A DNA stretch of 44,462 bases, taken from Saprospiraceae bacterium. GTDB taxonomy: Bacteria; Bacteroidota; Bacteroidia; Chitinophagales; Saprospiraceae. The notes beneath the pieces were generated by a model. That model worked only from the letters and a program-made list of their open reading frames with translations, was not told where the DNA came from and searched no databases. The DNA is taken from the NCBI GenBank assembly GCA_022448995.1, contig JAKVCT010000010.1, positions 1-44,462 of the forward strand, read 5' to 3'. Positions 18,762 to 28,151 of the stretch are shown in pieces (the stretch's first letter is position 1; each line of letters opens with the position of its first letter). Position numbers and translations under genes: made by a program.

Positions 18762-20315
18762 TTGGAAAAAGAATTAATCATAAGTTCTTCAGCAAAAGAG
18801 TTGCAAATTGCAATGTTGGAGGATAATAAATTAGTAGAGCTCCACAACCAAAAATCAAAAAGTGATCTTGCAGTGGGTGATATTTATCTAGGTAGAGTAA
18901 CCAAACTACTACCAGGATTAAATGCTGCATTTGTAGATATAGGCTACAAAAAGAAAGATGCTTTTTTGCATTATACAGATTTAGGAGCAAAGCTTCGATC
19001 GTTAATCAAGTTTACGAACGGAGCAATCACAGGTGGACAACCTAAGGCAGTCTTAAAAGACTTTAAGATAGAGGCAGATATTTCCAAAAATGGAAAGATT
19101 AATGAGGTTTTGGTGAAAGGGCAGAAAATACTAGTACAAGTACTAAAAGAACCGATTTCAACCAAAGGACCTAGACTCTGCTGTGAGGTAACTATTGCAG
19201 GACGATACTTGGTGCTTGCGCCATTTTCAAATGTTATAGCAGTCTCGAAGAAGATAGTAGATGAGGATGAACGCGTACGTCTAAAACGATTGATGGAGAG
19301 TATTCGACCGAAAAATTTTGGGTTTATAGTACGTACAGCAGCCGTTGGGCGAAAAGTAGCTGATTTGCATAGTGATGTGAATGATTTGCTAAAGAAATGG
19401 GCAGAAATTCATAAACAACTGCACAAAGCAAAGCATCCTATTAAGTGCTTAAGTGAGTTGAATAAAACCAAAAGTATTATTCGTGACTTTTGGAATGATT
19501 CATTTACTAGAGTTATGGTAGATAATTCTCAAGTACATTCAGAGGTGATTTCTGAGATACAAAAGATAGCTCCTAACCGAAAGGATATTATCAAACTGTA
19601 TTCAGGAAACCGACCCATATTTGATAAGTTTGGGATTACAAGACAGATCAAAGCTTCTTTTGGTAAGACTGCGACCATGGCTAGTGGAGCTTATATCGTT
19701 ATAGAACATACTGAAGCAATGCATGTGGTTGATGTGAATAGTGGGCATAAGATGATCAGTAATGATCAGGAACAAAATGCATTGAAGGTTAACCTAGAAG
19801 CTGCAGAAGAAATTGCTAGACAATTGCGTCTGAGGGATTTAGGTGGAATTATACTGATTGATTTTATCGATATGAGGAAGGGGGAGAATCGACAAAAGCT
19901 TTACCAAAGTATGAAGAGTGCAATGAGCACAGATACTGCTAAGCATACAATTCTTCCTCTCAGTAAGTTTGGCTTGATGCAGATCACAAGGGAACGTGTA
20001 CGTCCTGCTTTGGATATTACTACCTCAGAGGTCTGTCCAACTTGTAAGGGGACAGGAAGGGTCAATGCTTCCCTACTCTTGATTGATGAGATTAAACGCG
20101 ATTTAGATTTTATTATGAAATCTCAGCGCCCCAATAAATTATCCTTGAGGGTACATCCATTTGTACATGCCTATTTGAGGAAAGGATTATTTAGTATACA
20201 GGTAGAATGGTGGAGAGAGTATAAGAAATGGACTAGAATAGAGGCTGATAATAATTATCCCATCTTATCCTACAAGTTTTTTAATGAGAATAATGATGAA
20301 ATTCGCTTGACTTAG
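18762..20315 (+). CDS. rng: Ribonuclease E/G
   Basis: This 517-residue endoribonuclease has an N-terminal S1 domain (about 39-130, including GDIYLGRVTKLLPGLNAAFV and DAFLHY). The RNase E/G catalytic core has VVDVNSGHKM near 322 and IDFIDMRKG near 366, which carry the metal-binding aspartates and the asparagine matching E. coli D303, N305 and D346. The zinc-link CPTCKGTGR lies near 425. It should process rRNA and start mRNA decay in the cytosol. The length fits RNase G and short RNase E forms lacking the C-terminal scaffold. The start is a TTG: an in-frame stop lies only seven codons upstream with no ATG between, and the following residues (MEKELIISSS) match the usual N-terminus of this group. 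A long non-coding region precedes it and a palindrome follows it. Confidence 0.93.
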   Translation: MEKELIISSSAKELQIAMLEDNKLVELHNQKSKSDLAVGDIYLGRVTKLLPGLNAAFVDIGYKKKDAFLHYTDLGAKLRSLIKFTNGAITGGQPKAVLKDFKIEADISKNGKINEVLVKGQKILVQVLKEPISTKGPRLCCEVTIAGRYLVLAPFSNVIAVSKKIVDEDERVRLKRLMESIRPKNFGFIVRTAAVGRKVADLHSDVNDLLKKWAEIHKQLHKAKHPIKCLSELNKTKSIIRDFWNDSFTRVMVDNSQVHSEVISEIQKIAPNRKDIIKLYSGNRPIFDKFGITRQIKASFGKTATMASGAYIVIEHTEAMHVVDVNSGHKMISNDQEQNALKVNLEAAEEIARQLRLRDLGGIILIDFIDMRKGENRQKLYQSMKSAMSTDTAKHTILPLSKFGLMQITRERVRPALDITTSEVCPTCKGTGRVNASLLLIDEIKRDLDFIMKSQRPNKLSLRVHPFVHAYLRKGLFSIQVEWWREYKKWTRIEADNNYPILSYKFFNENNDEIRLT

Positions 20316-20327
20316 TAGTAGGGAGGC

Positions 20328-20412
20328 TAGTTTCACTGAACTTTTCGTAATTACCCCACTTTTGAATTTTATGGTCAAAAGCGGGGTAACCCTGAAGGGC
20401 TCAGTGAAACTA
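20328..20412 (+). repeat. Large imperfect palindrome after rng, probable terminator
   Basis: Two arms of about 38 nt (tagtttcactgaacttttcg... at 20328-20365 and ...cctgaagggctcagtgaaac at its right end, to 20412) pair through the plus-strand RNA with several G-U wobbles and few true mismatches. The loop is about 9 nt. It starts 12 bases after the rng stop codon and is followed by taatttatttttta, so it can terminate transcription. Parts of both arms recur elsewhere in the window (23115-23143 and 33971-33989), which suggests a dispersed palindromic repeat. Confidence 0.75.
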
Positions 20413-20552
20413 ATTTATTTTTTATAAACATCTATAGATTATTGATTATCAATTGATTTAATTGATACTGAACCAGGAAGTGCTCTGCGCAGCAAAAGTC
20501 CCTACTGAACCTCCTTTTCTATTTCTATTGGCGTACAGCCAATCAACAGGCT

Positions 20553-20978
20553 CTACAAGTCCCAGAAAGAGCGGGGACGATGATAGTAAGCATATAGTTT
20601 GTGAATACTCTGCCAAAAGTACCAGGTAGTTAGTCCCACCAAAAGTCCTCCACTAGCAAAATACAATGCATTTGTCATAAATACCCAGAATGGAAGTAGC
20701 TTTCCAAGTGTTAGCCCAACCATAAGACCAACTATAGCTAAGATGAGCAAGGCATATACAAGTAAATGGTTGATAATATTAAGGTATTGATTGTATTGGC
20801 GATCCTTATATTTTTTGACTACATAAACCGCGTGTATTACTTGCCACAGAGAAATTAAAACAAGGAATATGCTTGTATTGTATATCCATGCTTTGGGATT
20901 GAGTAAACTCATTACAAGCAGCAAGATGATAAAGAAGCTTTGTACACTTAGATTTAAGATTAATCGGATTTTTGTCAT
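20553..20978 (-). CDS. Small four-helix membrane protein
   Basis: This 141-residue protein has four strongly hydrophobic segments at about 8-28, 33-53, 68-90 and 100-122. It ends in a basic, aromatic tail (YAYYHRPRSFWDL). There is no signal peptide, catalytic motif or family that I recognise. It looks like a diverged paralogue of the next upstream gene (21041-21514): both start with a basic residue cluster followed by VQS-x2-I-I-L, and both have WQ-[VI]-I in helix 2 followed by a tyrosine/lysine stretch. The genes lie in the same orientation 62 bp apart and may be co-transcribed. The function is unknown. Confidence 0.7.
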   Translation of the reverse strand: MTKIRLILNLSVQSFFIILLLVMSLLNPKAWIYNTSIFLVLISLWQVIHAVYVVKKYKDRQYNQYLNIINHLLVYALLILAIVGLMVGLTLGKLLPFWVFMTNALYFASGGLLVGLTTWYFWQSIHKLYAYYHRPRSFWDL

Positions 20979-21040
20979 ATTATAAATATTTAGGAATTGA
21001 TCCTTCTTGTTAAGTAGTCAAAAGTATAGTAATTAATCTC

Positions 21041-21514
21041 TTAGATAAATTTAACTCTCGTAGACAGGATGTCTTTTATGGTTAGTATCCAATTGATTAA
21101 CACAAATAATAAAATCAGTATAGCACTAAACCAACTGTTTAAAGGTACTCCATTGCTTATGATGTCTCCAAATATATTATTAGAACCATCTCCAACAGCA
21201 ATCATCAACAAAAAACTAATGATTAGAACTGCAAGCCAAATCAGAAGTGTTATTGCCCCAATTTTAATCCAAGGTAATTTGTTCTTAACCTTATATCCAT
21301 ATACTGTGATACAAGTGTTTATGATTTGCCAAGTGAGAAGAATAGTTGGATAAACTGTTATTGCCCCTAATAAATTTCCATGATAAGAATACTTTTGTGA
21401 TGTGAAAAACTGCTTATAAGAATTCGATTTTGTATCTATGACTAGATAAATAATCAAGATAATTAGTAAGGATTGTACAATCAAATCTAAAAGAGCGTGT
21501 TTACGACGTTGCAT
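21041..21514 (-). CDS. Small four-helix membrane protein, paralogue
   Basis: This 157-residue protein has a basic start (MQRRKHALLDLIVQSLLIIL) and four hydrophobic segments at about 9-27, 45-65, 83-107 and 126-148. The segment between helices 3 and 4 (AVGDGSNNIFGD) is polar. It resembles the neighbour at 20553 in layout and in a few helix motifs, which suggests a tandem duplication. I recognise no family and assign no function. Its upstream side holds a plus-strand hairpin with a T-run (21559-21582), which is in the wrong orientation to serve this gene. Confidence 0.7.
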   Translation of the reverse strand: MQRRKHALLDLIVQSLLIILIIYLVIDTKSNSYKQFFTSQKYSYHGNLLGAITVYPTILLTWQIINTCITVYGYKVKNKLPWIKIGAITLLIWLAVLIISFLLMIAVGDGSNNIFGDIISNGVPLNSWFSAILILLFVLINWILTIKDILSTRVKFI

Positions 21515-21558
21515 AGAGTTTTTGTATTATAATAGAGTCTACTATTGTTGATAGTTGG

Positions 21559-21582
21559 AGACTGTTGTGCACAGTCTTTTTT
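21559..21582 (+). terminator. Orphan plus-strand intrinsic terminator
   Basis: A perfect 7-bp stem (agactgt with acagtct) and a 5-nt loop are followed by six T on the plus strand. The flanking genes both run on the minus strand, and in that direction the hairpin is not followed by T. No plus-strand protein gene ends here. Confidence 0.55.
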
Positions 21583-21648
21583 AATTTCCCAAAATTACTC
21601 TTTTTTTTCAAAAGTTTCAATATCATCTGAAAATAAAACAATCCAGCT

Positions 21649-22695
21649 CTACTCAAGTTCAGTTTTGTAATGAATTTTATATAATTTTTGTTTAACTACA
21701 TTATTGTATATAGCTATGGTGGTCAACAGATTTTTTTCATTGTACATAAAGTCTACTATAAAGCTACTTTTATATTTATGGTCTCCATTTACTACAATTT
21801 TTTGGGGACGCTGTTGCTCGTCTAAAAAGATTGTTTTTTTATATTTCCGTCTTGACAGATCCTTAGTGAAATTATAGTCCGAACAAGCATAACGTGTTTC
21901 TGTCCAAGAAGAATCTGAGGTTTCTATATGATGAAGAATACTTCCTTGATTATTGCAAAAAGCTTCTATATCATAATCTTCAAGTTCATTATTGTAGATA
22001 TAGACAGAACGATTTGCTTTTTTTGAAAACTGCCGAGGGAGTTCTTCTACAAGCGTCTTATGCGTTTCCTTACTAACACTTTGTTTTAGTTGGTATGGAT
22101 TGATTGAATCAAAGAGAAAGGTTTGTGATATAATTTGTTGTCTAGGAATCTCTCTCTCTACAAGAAATTCTTTTCCTCTGGTGGCATAATTATAAATTTC
22201 TTCTAGCTGTGTAAGTGATTTGGTCTGATCTTGATAAGTATAGTACGTTTCTTTGTTTCTGGCCTTATCTAACAGTTTATTATTAGAATGTGTCTCGATA
22301 CTTTTTTGCAGTTTTGTGGTATTTCCTAGATAATGATAAATACTGGTTAGAGAATCCTTCTCCTTATACCGAATACGTGTTTTTACTCTGCCATAATTAT
22401 CAAAGGTGAAATTAAATAAAGTATCATTACACACTGTGTAGCCTACTCGAAGGGTTGGAGTTTGATAATCCTCTAATAAAAAAGTATCAGGAACAGGAGT
22501 TATCTTAATGCTATATAACGTAGCTCCTCTAATCGACTGTTCTTGTACTACTTGGTGAGGAAAAGCATGTGCGTGATGTATAAATATTTTCCTTAAGGGA
22601 AATGAAGAAGATAGATATGGTGTACTAGGATAGGAGGAGGTCTGAGCCTGTGCTATACAGGAACTTAGACAAAGTAGATAAATAAGATATTTCAT
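21649..22695 (-). CDS. Secreted protein of unknown function
   Basis: This 348-residue protein has a clear signal peptide (MKYLIYLLCLSSCIAQAQTS, cleavage near AQA-Q), so it is periplasmic or exported. The mature part consists of short beta-strand-like stretches resembling YD/RHS-type hairpins, for example FTFDNYGRVKTRIRY, IFLDEQQRPQKIVV and FMYNEKNLLTTIAIYNN, spaced irregularly. A cysteine just before the cleavage site is followed by IAQAQ, so a lipoprotein is less likely. There is no sorting domain at the C-terminus. I recognise no named family, and the function is unknown. It appears to be a single gene, with a 585-bp gap upstream. Confidence 0.72.
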   Translation of the reverse strand: MKYLIYLLCLSSCIAQAQTSSYPSTPYLSSSFPLRKIFIHHAHAFPHQVVQEQSIRGATLYSIKITPVPDTFLLEDYQTPTLRVGYTVCNDTLFNFTFDNYGRVKTRIRYKEKDSLTSIYHYLGNTTKLQKSIETHSNNKLLDKARNKETYYTYQDQTKSLTQLEEIYNYATRGKEFLVEREIPRQQIISQTFLFDSINPYQLKQSVSKETHKTLVEELPRQFSKKANRSVYIYNNELEDYDIEAFCNNQGSILHHIETSDSSWTETRYACSDYNFTKDLSRRKYKKTIFLDEQQRPQKIVVNGDHKYKSSFIVDFMYNEKNLLTTIAIYNNVVKQKLYKIHYKTELE

Positions 22696-23280
22696 TGCAT
22701 TAATTTTTATAATTATTCAGAATTGCATGAAAAAGTAATTTTGAATAAATACTAAGCAGACTGGAATAATTATTTACTTCTGTATAGGTTAACTACTCAC
22801 AGTGTACTTATCCATTTTATTTATCTAATTCAATAAAGTCTCACAGGGCACAATCTTGTAGGATTAAAAGCCCTAATATTCTCATATTTAGGGTACTCAG
22901 TTGCACTGAGTCCTTTATGGTTTTTGTTGTTTTTTATTGCTAACAACCCATATTGGTTTGCTTGATTTAGTTGGGGCGATTTTAGCAAAACTGAGTGCTA
23001 CTTTTTGGCTTGATATGACTTGTTTTTTAGTTAGAATACTAAACTTAAAAAAGAAATTTGCTGCTTTGATTACTAGTTGATTAGATTAACACCAATCGTT
23101 TGTAGATTTTTAACTTCATTGAGCCTTTTAGGGTTCGTAATTAATTGGTAATCAAAGGTTTTTTGTGGGAATAGTTGAGTTTCATAAAACCTTAATTATC
23201 CATTAACTCTGAACCTCCCAAGAATAAAATTAAGTTTGAGAGAACCATTTTTTAGATGTAGTTTTAGGAACAAAACTAAA
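22696..23280. other. Intergenic region with palindromes and a repeat copy
   Basis: No gene is visible. It holds a ccctaatat-tctc-atatttaggg hairpin (22871-22893), an adjacent perfect palindrome actcagt-tgc-actgagt (22895-22911), and a segment at 23115-23143 that matches parts of both arms of the rng palindrome (ttcattgagccttttagggt). A short stem (tagtttt with aaaacta, 23259-23278) abuts the stop codon of the downstream minus-strand TPR gene and may help end it. The promoter of the secreted-protein gene at 21649 should also lie here, but no clear box was found. Confidence 0.5.
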
Positions 23281-25251
23281 CTACTCTGAAGCAAACAAAA
23301 AGGCTGCAAAATCATTGGCATCTACCTTCCATTCCTTCAGGATATTCAATCCTTTTAGGAAGATTTTTTGAATTTTAGGAATATTACCTAAGGTTTTTAA
23401 GTTATTCAAACCTGCTTGAGTAACTTCTATAGAAAGCTTCTTTTTAGGTAATATTTTTTGATAGAGATATCCCATTTGGATTTGAGTTTTTCCCAATCCT
23501 AAATTATATACTTTGGGAGACACACTAGCTAATTTAGTATAAATATCTATAGCCTCATGACAAGCATGTTTGGCTTTTGTAACTTGCTTTTGTTGAATAA
23601 ATAACTCAACACCATGGTACAATATTTCACCTAAATGAGGAAGCACTGCTAAAGGAGTACGCAAGGCAACTTGCTTGGCAATTACCAAGACATTATCATA
23701 GTGTGTTTGAGCTCGCAAGAAGTTGTTTTCTTGGTAAAAAAGCTGACTCAAGTGTAGAATAGGATTAATTAATTTTACTTGATAAACTTCAGCTTGTTTG
23801 AGTGTTAATCTAGTACCAATTTCTATCGCTTCATCTAGATATATCTTCGCAGTTTCTATATTTTTGGGAGTATAGTGAAGTCCTAAGGTGTCTAAAATTT
23901 GGCTCAGTTTACTAGAGTAATCAAGCTTTTTAGGATATTTTTGAATTAGGATTCGTTGAATTTTTAATGCTTTTTCTAGGTAGTATTCTGTCTGATCGAG
24001 CTCCTTAGTTTCTGTATAAAAATGGCTTAATGCCAGGTATAACTCTACTTTATCTGACCAAAGATGAGTATCATCCAAGGTATAATCTGCATATATTTTT
24101 AAGGCCTGTATGTAATAATCTTCTGCAAGGTTGTATTCGTGTGCTAGTGTTTTGAGTTTGCCTAGATACCTAAGTACTCTAGGATAGTCTTCATAATAAT
24201 AAAGTTCATTTTCGGTGCTGAGTTGCTGGTAGAGGCTCAAGGCCTCATCCATTAGCTGAACAGCTTGATCAAATTGGTCAGGACGATGGAGTAAATCTAA
24301 GGCTAACTGAACGGAAGCCTGTGCAAGTTTAGCTGTATATTGCTTGGGATTTTTCTTGGCTAGTTGTTTATAAATCTCTAAAGCTCTAGACTGGTAGTTC
24401 TCAAATGGTGAGTGTTGATGTAACTGAGTATTCAACTTTGCCAGCGCCTCTAAGGTAGTAGCGATAGCAGGAGCATACTGCTCCAAGTTTTTGTCTGCTA
24501 AACGCTGATAGATTTTTAAGCATTCTTGATAAAAAATAAGGGCTTGTTTATAGTTTAGGAAATGTGTCTCTATCAGTGCTAGGTATGTTCTTACTTCGGC
24601 ATCCAGGGCAGAATGTTTTTGATTTTTGACCTTTTTATTATAAATACTGAGCGCTTCCAAACGATATTTTTTGCTTTCGATAAACTCTTGTTCTAGATCT
24701 AGTAGACGAATCAAACGCCAAATAGCCTCTATTTGGATATGAGGTCTGTGGCTAAGCTCAATGGCTTTTTTTAGATATGTTATTGCAGTAGTTTTCTGTT
24801 GTTGTTCTTGCGCACAATCTGCAATTTCAAAACATAGACTATAGTCTTCTTGGAGAACTAAAGCATGATTATAGGCCTCCATTGTTTCATCATATTCTTT
24901 GTTTAGTCGATGTAGGCGTGCTTTTAACAGGTGTAATAATGCGAGCTCTGTTTTTGCATGGTGTTGTACATTAATCTGAAGAGTAGCCAAGGCTGCTTGT
25001 AAATCTCCTCCAAGCAATCTAGCCAAGGTCTTTTGTACAATCTCGAGTTGAAAAAAATCAGAGCTATGGTCTAATTCTTCCAAGATGACAAAAAAGGTAT
25101 TACTGAGTGTTGTATAGCTTCTAATAGAAAGCTTTTGCAAAACCTGCTCTGTCAGATATGTTTCTGTGAAGGTTTGTAGTGCGCTATCTATGTAATGAAT
25201 CAGTATATGTGTTTCTTTCTGTAATTCTATGTGATGGATACGAGTACTCAT
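23281..25251 (-). CDS. Cytosolic TPR protein
   Basis: This 656-residue protein has no signal peptide and no membrane segment. From about residue 90 it is almost entirely tetratricopeptide repeats of the kinesin-light-chain/TPR_12 style, for example AMEAYNHALVLQEDYSLCFE, AITYLKKAIELSHRP, ALIFYQECLKIYQRLADKN, AEDYYIQALKIYADYT and TEYYLEKALKIQRILIQKYP. The first 90 residues are helical without a known domain. Such superhelical scaffolds bind other proteins; no enzymatic domain is attached, so the role is unknown. It lies downstream of lysS with a bidirectional terminator between them and is probably transcribed alone. Confidence 0.82.
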   Translation of the reverse strand: MSTRIHHIELQKETHILIHYIDSALQTFTETYLTEQVLQKLSIRSYTTLSNTFFVILEELDHSSDFFQLEIVQKTLARLLGGDLQAALATLQINVQHHAKTELALLHLLKARLHRLNKEYDETMEAYNHALVLQEDYSLCFEIADCAQEQQQKTTAITYLKKAIELSHRPHIQIEAIWRLIRLLDLEQEFIESKKYRLEALSIYNKKVKNQKHSALDAEVRTYLALIETHFLNYKQALIFYQECLKIYQRLADKNLEQYAPAIATTLEALAKLNTQLHQHSPFENYQSRALEIYKQLAKKNPKQYTAKLAQASVQLALDLLHRPDQFDQAVQLMDEALSLYQQLSTENELYYYEDYPRVLRYLGKLKTLAHEYNLAEDYYIQALKIYADYTLDDTHLWSDKVELYLALSHFYTETKELDQTEYYLEKALKIQRILIQKYPKKLDYSSKLSQILDTLGLHYTPKNIETAKIYLDEAIEIGTRLTLKQAEVYQVKLINPILHLSQLFYQENNFLRAQTHYDNVLVIAKQVALRTPLAVLPHLGEILYHGVELFIQQKQVTKAKHACHEAIDIYTKLASVSPKVYNLGLGKTQIQMGYLYQKILPKKKLSIEVTQAGLNNLKTLGNIPKIQKIFLKGLNILKEWKVDANDFAAFLFASE

Positions 25252-25396
25252 TCGTTTCTATGCTTGTTGTAATTAATTGTCTACTCACAATACAAAAAAA
25301 ATGCAGAACGTTTATTATCCCATTTTCTAGGGAATTAGAATGCCAAAAAGGCGGTTTGGACTGTTGTAATGTCTGCTTTTGGAGATTGAAGGCACA

Positions 25397-25434
25397 AAAA
25401 AGCCAAGTTTCTCAAAATGAGAGACTTGGCTTTT
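25397..25434. terminator. Bidirectional terminator downstream of lysS
   Basis: A 16-bp stem (aaaagccaagtttctc with gagagacttggctttt, one mismatch) and a 5-nt loop have an A-run on the left and a T-run on the right. The minus-strand transcript of lysS therefore ends in a stem followed by T residues about 23 bases after the stop codon. The structure also works on the plus strand. Confidence 0.82.
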
Positions 25435-25457
25435 ATAGCTTTATTTTGCACTATTAT

Positions 25458-27095
25458 TTATTTTTCCTCTACTGGAGCCGCTGTTTTTTCAGGACGCATT
25501 TGAGGGAAGAATAAAACTTCGCGAATAGAATAATTGTTTGTCATCATCATGGTCAAACGGTCAATACCAATCCCTAGACCAGAAGTTGGAGGCATACCAT
25601 ATTCCAAAGCACGTAAGAAATCTTCATCTAAGACCATAGCTTCATCATCACCACGATCAGCTAGTTCTAGCTGATGTACAAAACGCTCTCTTTGATCAAT
25701 AGGGTCATTCAACTCAGAATAAGCATTGGCAACCTCTTTACCCATGATGAATAACTCAAAACGCTCTACCAAACCATCCGAAGTACGGTGTTTTTTAGCT
25801 AATGGAGTCATCTCAAGCGGATAATCGGTAATATAAGTAGGTTGAATTAGATTACCTTCTACTTTCTCACCAAAGATTTCATCAATCAATTTACCACGTC
25901 CCATCGTTGGATCTACCTCGATGTGTAAGTCTTTACAAACTTGTCGCAAAGCAGCTTCATCCATTCCAGAAATATCAATTCCGGTATATTTCTCAATAGA
26001 TTCGTACATAGTCATACGTAGATAAGGTCCTTTGAAGTCTACCGTTTCGCTACCTGTAATTTCTCCTTTTTTATTACGGGTATTAATTTCTACAGTTGTT
26101 TTTCCATGTAGCTCTACTGTGATTTTCTCTAGAAGGTCTTCCACCATTTCCATCATCCAAATATAATCTTTGTAGGCTACATAGATTTCCATAGAAGTAA
26201 ATTCAGGATTATGTGTCAAATCCATTCCTTCATTACGGAACATCTTACCAAACTCATAAACCCCATCAAAGCCACCTACGATCAATCTTTTTAGATATAA
26301 TTCATTTGCAATACGCAAATAAAGTGGCATATCGAGCGAATTATGGTGTGTTGCAAATGGACGTGCTGCTGCTCCACCATGAATAGCTTGCAAAATGGGG
26401 GTTTCTACTTCCAACCAACCTTGTGCATTAAAATAGCCACGCATAGTTTGGATCAAACGCGCTCTTTTCAAGAAAATATCACGATATTCTGGATTAACTG
26501 TCAAATCCACATAACGTTGACGGAATCTTTTCTCAGGATCTACAAATTTGTCATACTCATTACCTTCAGCATCTCTTTTTACCACAGGCAAGGTACGCAA
26601 GGTCTTACTCAATACTTTGAATGAGGTAACACGAACACTAATTTCGCCTTTTCCTGTACGGAAAACATATCCTTTGATACCAATAAAATCACCCATATCT
26701 AACAATTTCTTGAACACGGTATTGTACAAGGTCTTGTCTTCATCCGGACATACATCGTCTCTACGAATATAAATTTGAATTCTACCTGTAGAGTCCTGTA
26801 TATTGGCAAACATCGCTTTTCCTTTTCCACGCACAGCCATCAAACGTCCTGCTAAGCACACATTTGCAAACTCCTCAGGTTTTTCATCATCAAAATTCTG
26901 TTTTATAGCATCAGCATAGTGGCTTACCTCGTATTTCTCAGCAGGGTAAGGTTCAATACCCAATTCTAACAATTCTTTTAGGTGTTCTACACGTTTTATT
27001 TCTACGTCATTTAGTTTACGTTCACCTATTTGCCCAGAGCTAATAATCTCTTGCAACGAAGCTAATCGTGCAATAACATCTTCGCTACGTTCCAT
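25458..27095 (-). CDS. lysS: Lysyl-tRNA synthetase, class II
   Basis: Counting from the chosen start, the protein has 545 residues. An N-terminal OB-fold anticodon-binding domain (about 75-185, including [18 protein letters not shown]) is followed by the class II catalytic core. Motif 2 is [20 protein letters not shown] near 284 and motif 3 is [13 protein letters not shown] near 507; the lysine-pocket segment [17 protein letters not shown] is intact. It charges tRNA-Lys with lysine in the cytosol. The frame stays open upstream to an ATG at 27176, but those 27 residues (rich in I, T and Y) do not resemble any LysRS N-terminus, so I prefer the ATG at 27095, followed by [15 protein letters not shown] strong terminator follows. 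Confidence 0.95.
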   Translation of the reverse strand: MERSEDVIARLASLQEIISSGQIGERKLNDVEIKRVEHLKELLELGIEPYPAEKYEVSHYADAIKQNFDDEKPEEFANVCLAGRLMAVRGKGKAMFANIQDSTGRIQIYIRRDDVCPDEDKTLYNTVFKKLLDMGDFIGIKGYVFRTGKGEISVRVTSFKVLSKTLRTLPVVKRDAEGNEYDKFVDPEKRFRQRYVDLTVNPEYRDIFLKRARLIQTMRGYFNAQGWLEVETPILQAIHGGAAARPFATHHNSLDMPLYLRIANELYLKRLIVGGFDGVYEFGKMFRNEGMDLTHNPEFTSMEIYVAYKDYIWMMEMVEDLLEKITVELHGKTTVEINTRNKKGEITGSETVDFKGPYLRMTMYESIEKYTGIDISGMDEAALRQVCKDLHIEVDPTMGRGKLIDEIFGEKVEGNLIQPTYITDYPLEMTPLAKKHRTSDGLVERFELFIMGKEVANAYSELNDPIDQRERFVHQLELADRGDDEAMVLDEDFLRALEYGMPPTSGLGIGIDRLTMMMTNNYSIREVLFFPQMRPEKTAAPVEEK

Positions 27096-27323
27096 GTTTT
27101 GATAATGATTTAAGTAAATGATCATAATAGATATGTAACATATTGTAGGAGTAGTTACAAACGATTTTATAGTCACTTACGTAATGAAAAAATTAAGTTA
27201 AATCGTATTATTGAAAACGATAGGCTGCTAAGATAGTTCAATTTTTTTTCCTGTGCGAATCCATTATTAAAATTCCTAAGAGATTGGAAGTAAATTGGAA
27301 TTAAGAGCATATTTAAACATACT

Positions 27324-28061
27324 CTAATCTATAGTTTGGTAAACTGGAAGCTTCGTAAAACTGAATTGATCATCAGCTTTCCATTCCAAAAGTAGCTTAT
27401 ATTGGATAGTGGTAGCTAATTGTTTGGATTCGGCCTCAGTTAATACATTGCGACAAGCTTGCCTCAATGTATATGCATCAGCATAAGCAACCAATGCTGT
27501 TTGGTTAACAGGCATAATCCCAATGTGTTGACTCAAACAAATAATTACATTTTTATTCAATTGGTTGTCGGTTATACATAAATCTTCAAAGGTGAGTTGA
27601 GGATTAGGAATAGCCTGCCAATTATCCAGAGAATTGGAAGTCCAAAAACTCGTTTTTTGAATCTGAAAAGGTTGATCTTCAGAATCTGTTCCTTCTGTGA
27701 GGACTAGTAAATGCTGTTTTGTATGAGAATAAATTCCCAACAAAACAAAATCTTGATTAACTGTATCTCTAAATTCTAGAAGATTACTGTATAGTGGATT
27801 AGGTAGGATGCTATAGTTTTTCCAATAACTAGATTGACTAATGTCTAATAATTCCCAATTAAATGTTTGAAGTGCCTCATGTTTGGTATTCAAAAACTGA
27901 ATAGTTTTCGGCAACTCTTGGATTGTATTTATGGGGATTTCTACCAAACTATCTTGTGTAGGAGAGGGGACAGGCTGATTTTGAGCTGTAGGATCTGATT
28001 CAGAACAAGCTTGGAATAAGCTGATTAACAAGAGCAGCGATAATATTCGTGAAAAATGCAT
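27324..28061 (-). CDS. Lipoprotein of unknown function
   Basis: This 245-residue protein starts with a lipoprotein signal peptide (MHFSRILSLLLLISLFQAC), with the lipobox L-F-Q-A-C and acceptor Cys19. After it come S-E-S-D and a flexible proline/glutamine-rich linker (DPTAQNQPVPSPTQD). The mature domain has no motif that I recognise; one pair of cysteines at about 167 and 175 could form a disulfide. It should be anchored in the inner or outer membrane facing the periplasm. The gene starts 90 bp after ybeY and may be the tail of that minus-strand operon. Confidence 0.75.
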   Translation of the reverse strand: MHFSRILSLLLLISLFQACSESDPTAQNQPVPSPTQDSLVEIPINTIQELPKTIQFLNTKHEALQTFNWELLDISQSSYWKNYSILPNPLYSNLLEFRDTVNQDFVLLGIYSHTKQHLLVLTEGTDSEDQPFQIQKTSFWTSNSLDNWQAIPNPQLTFEDLCITDNQLNKNVIICLSQHIGIMPVNQTALVAYADAYTLRQACRNVLTEAESKQLATTIQYKLLLEWKADDQFSFTKLPVYQTID

Positions 28062-28151
28062 GATATTAGTCTATCCTTTAAGCAAAAATTGAATTGTTTA
28101 GAGGTAAAATAGATAGAAAGCAAGAGAATAAGATGAATTTTGGTGCTAATC

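Noticed and set aside
27096..27176. N-terminal extension of lysS
   Set aside because: The 27 extra residues are unlike any LysRS N-terminus; the ATG at 27095 gives a normal protein.
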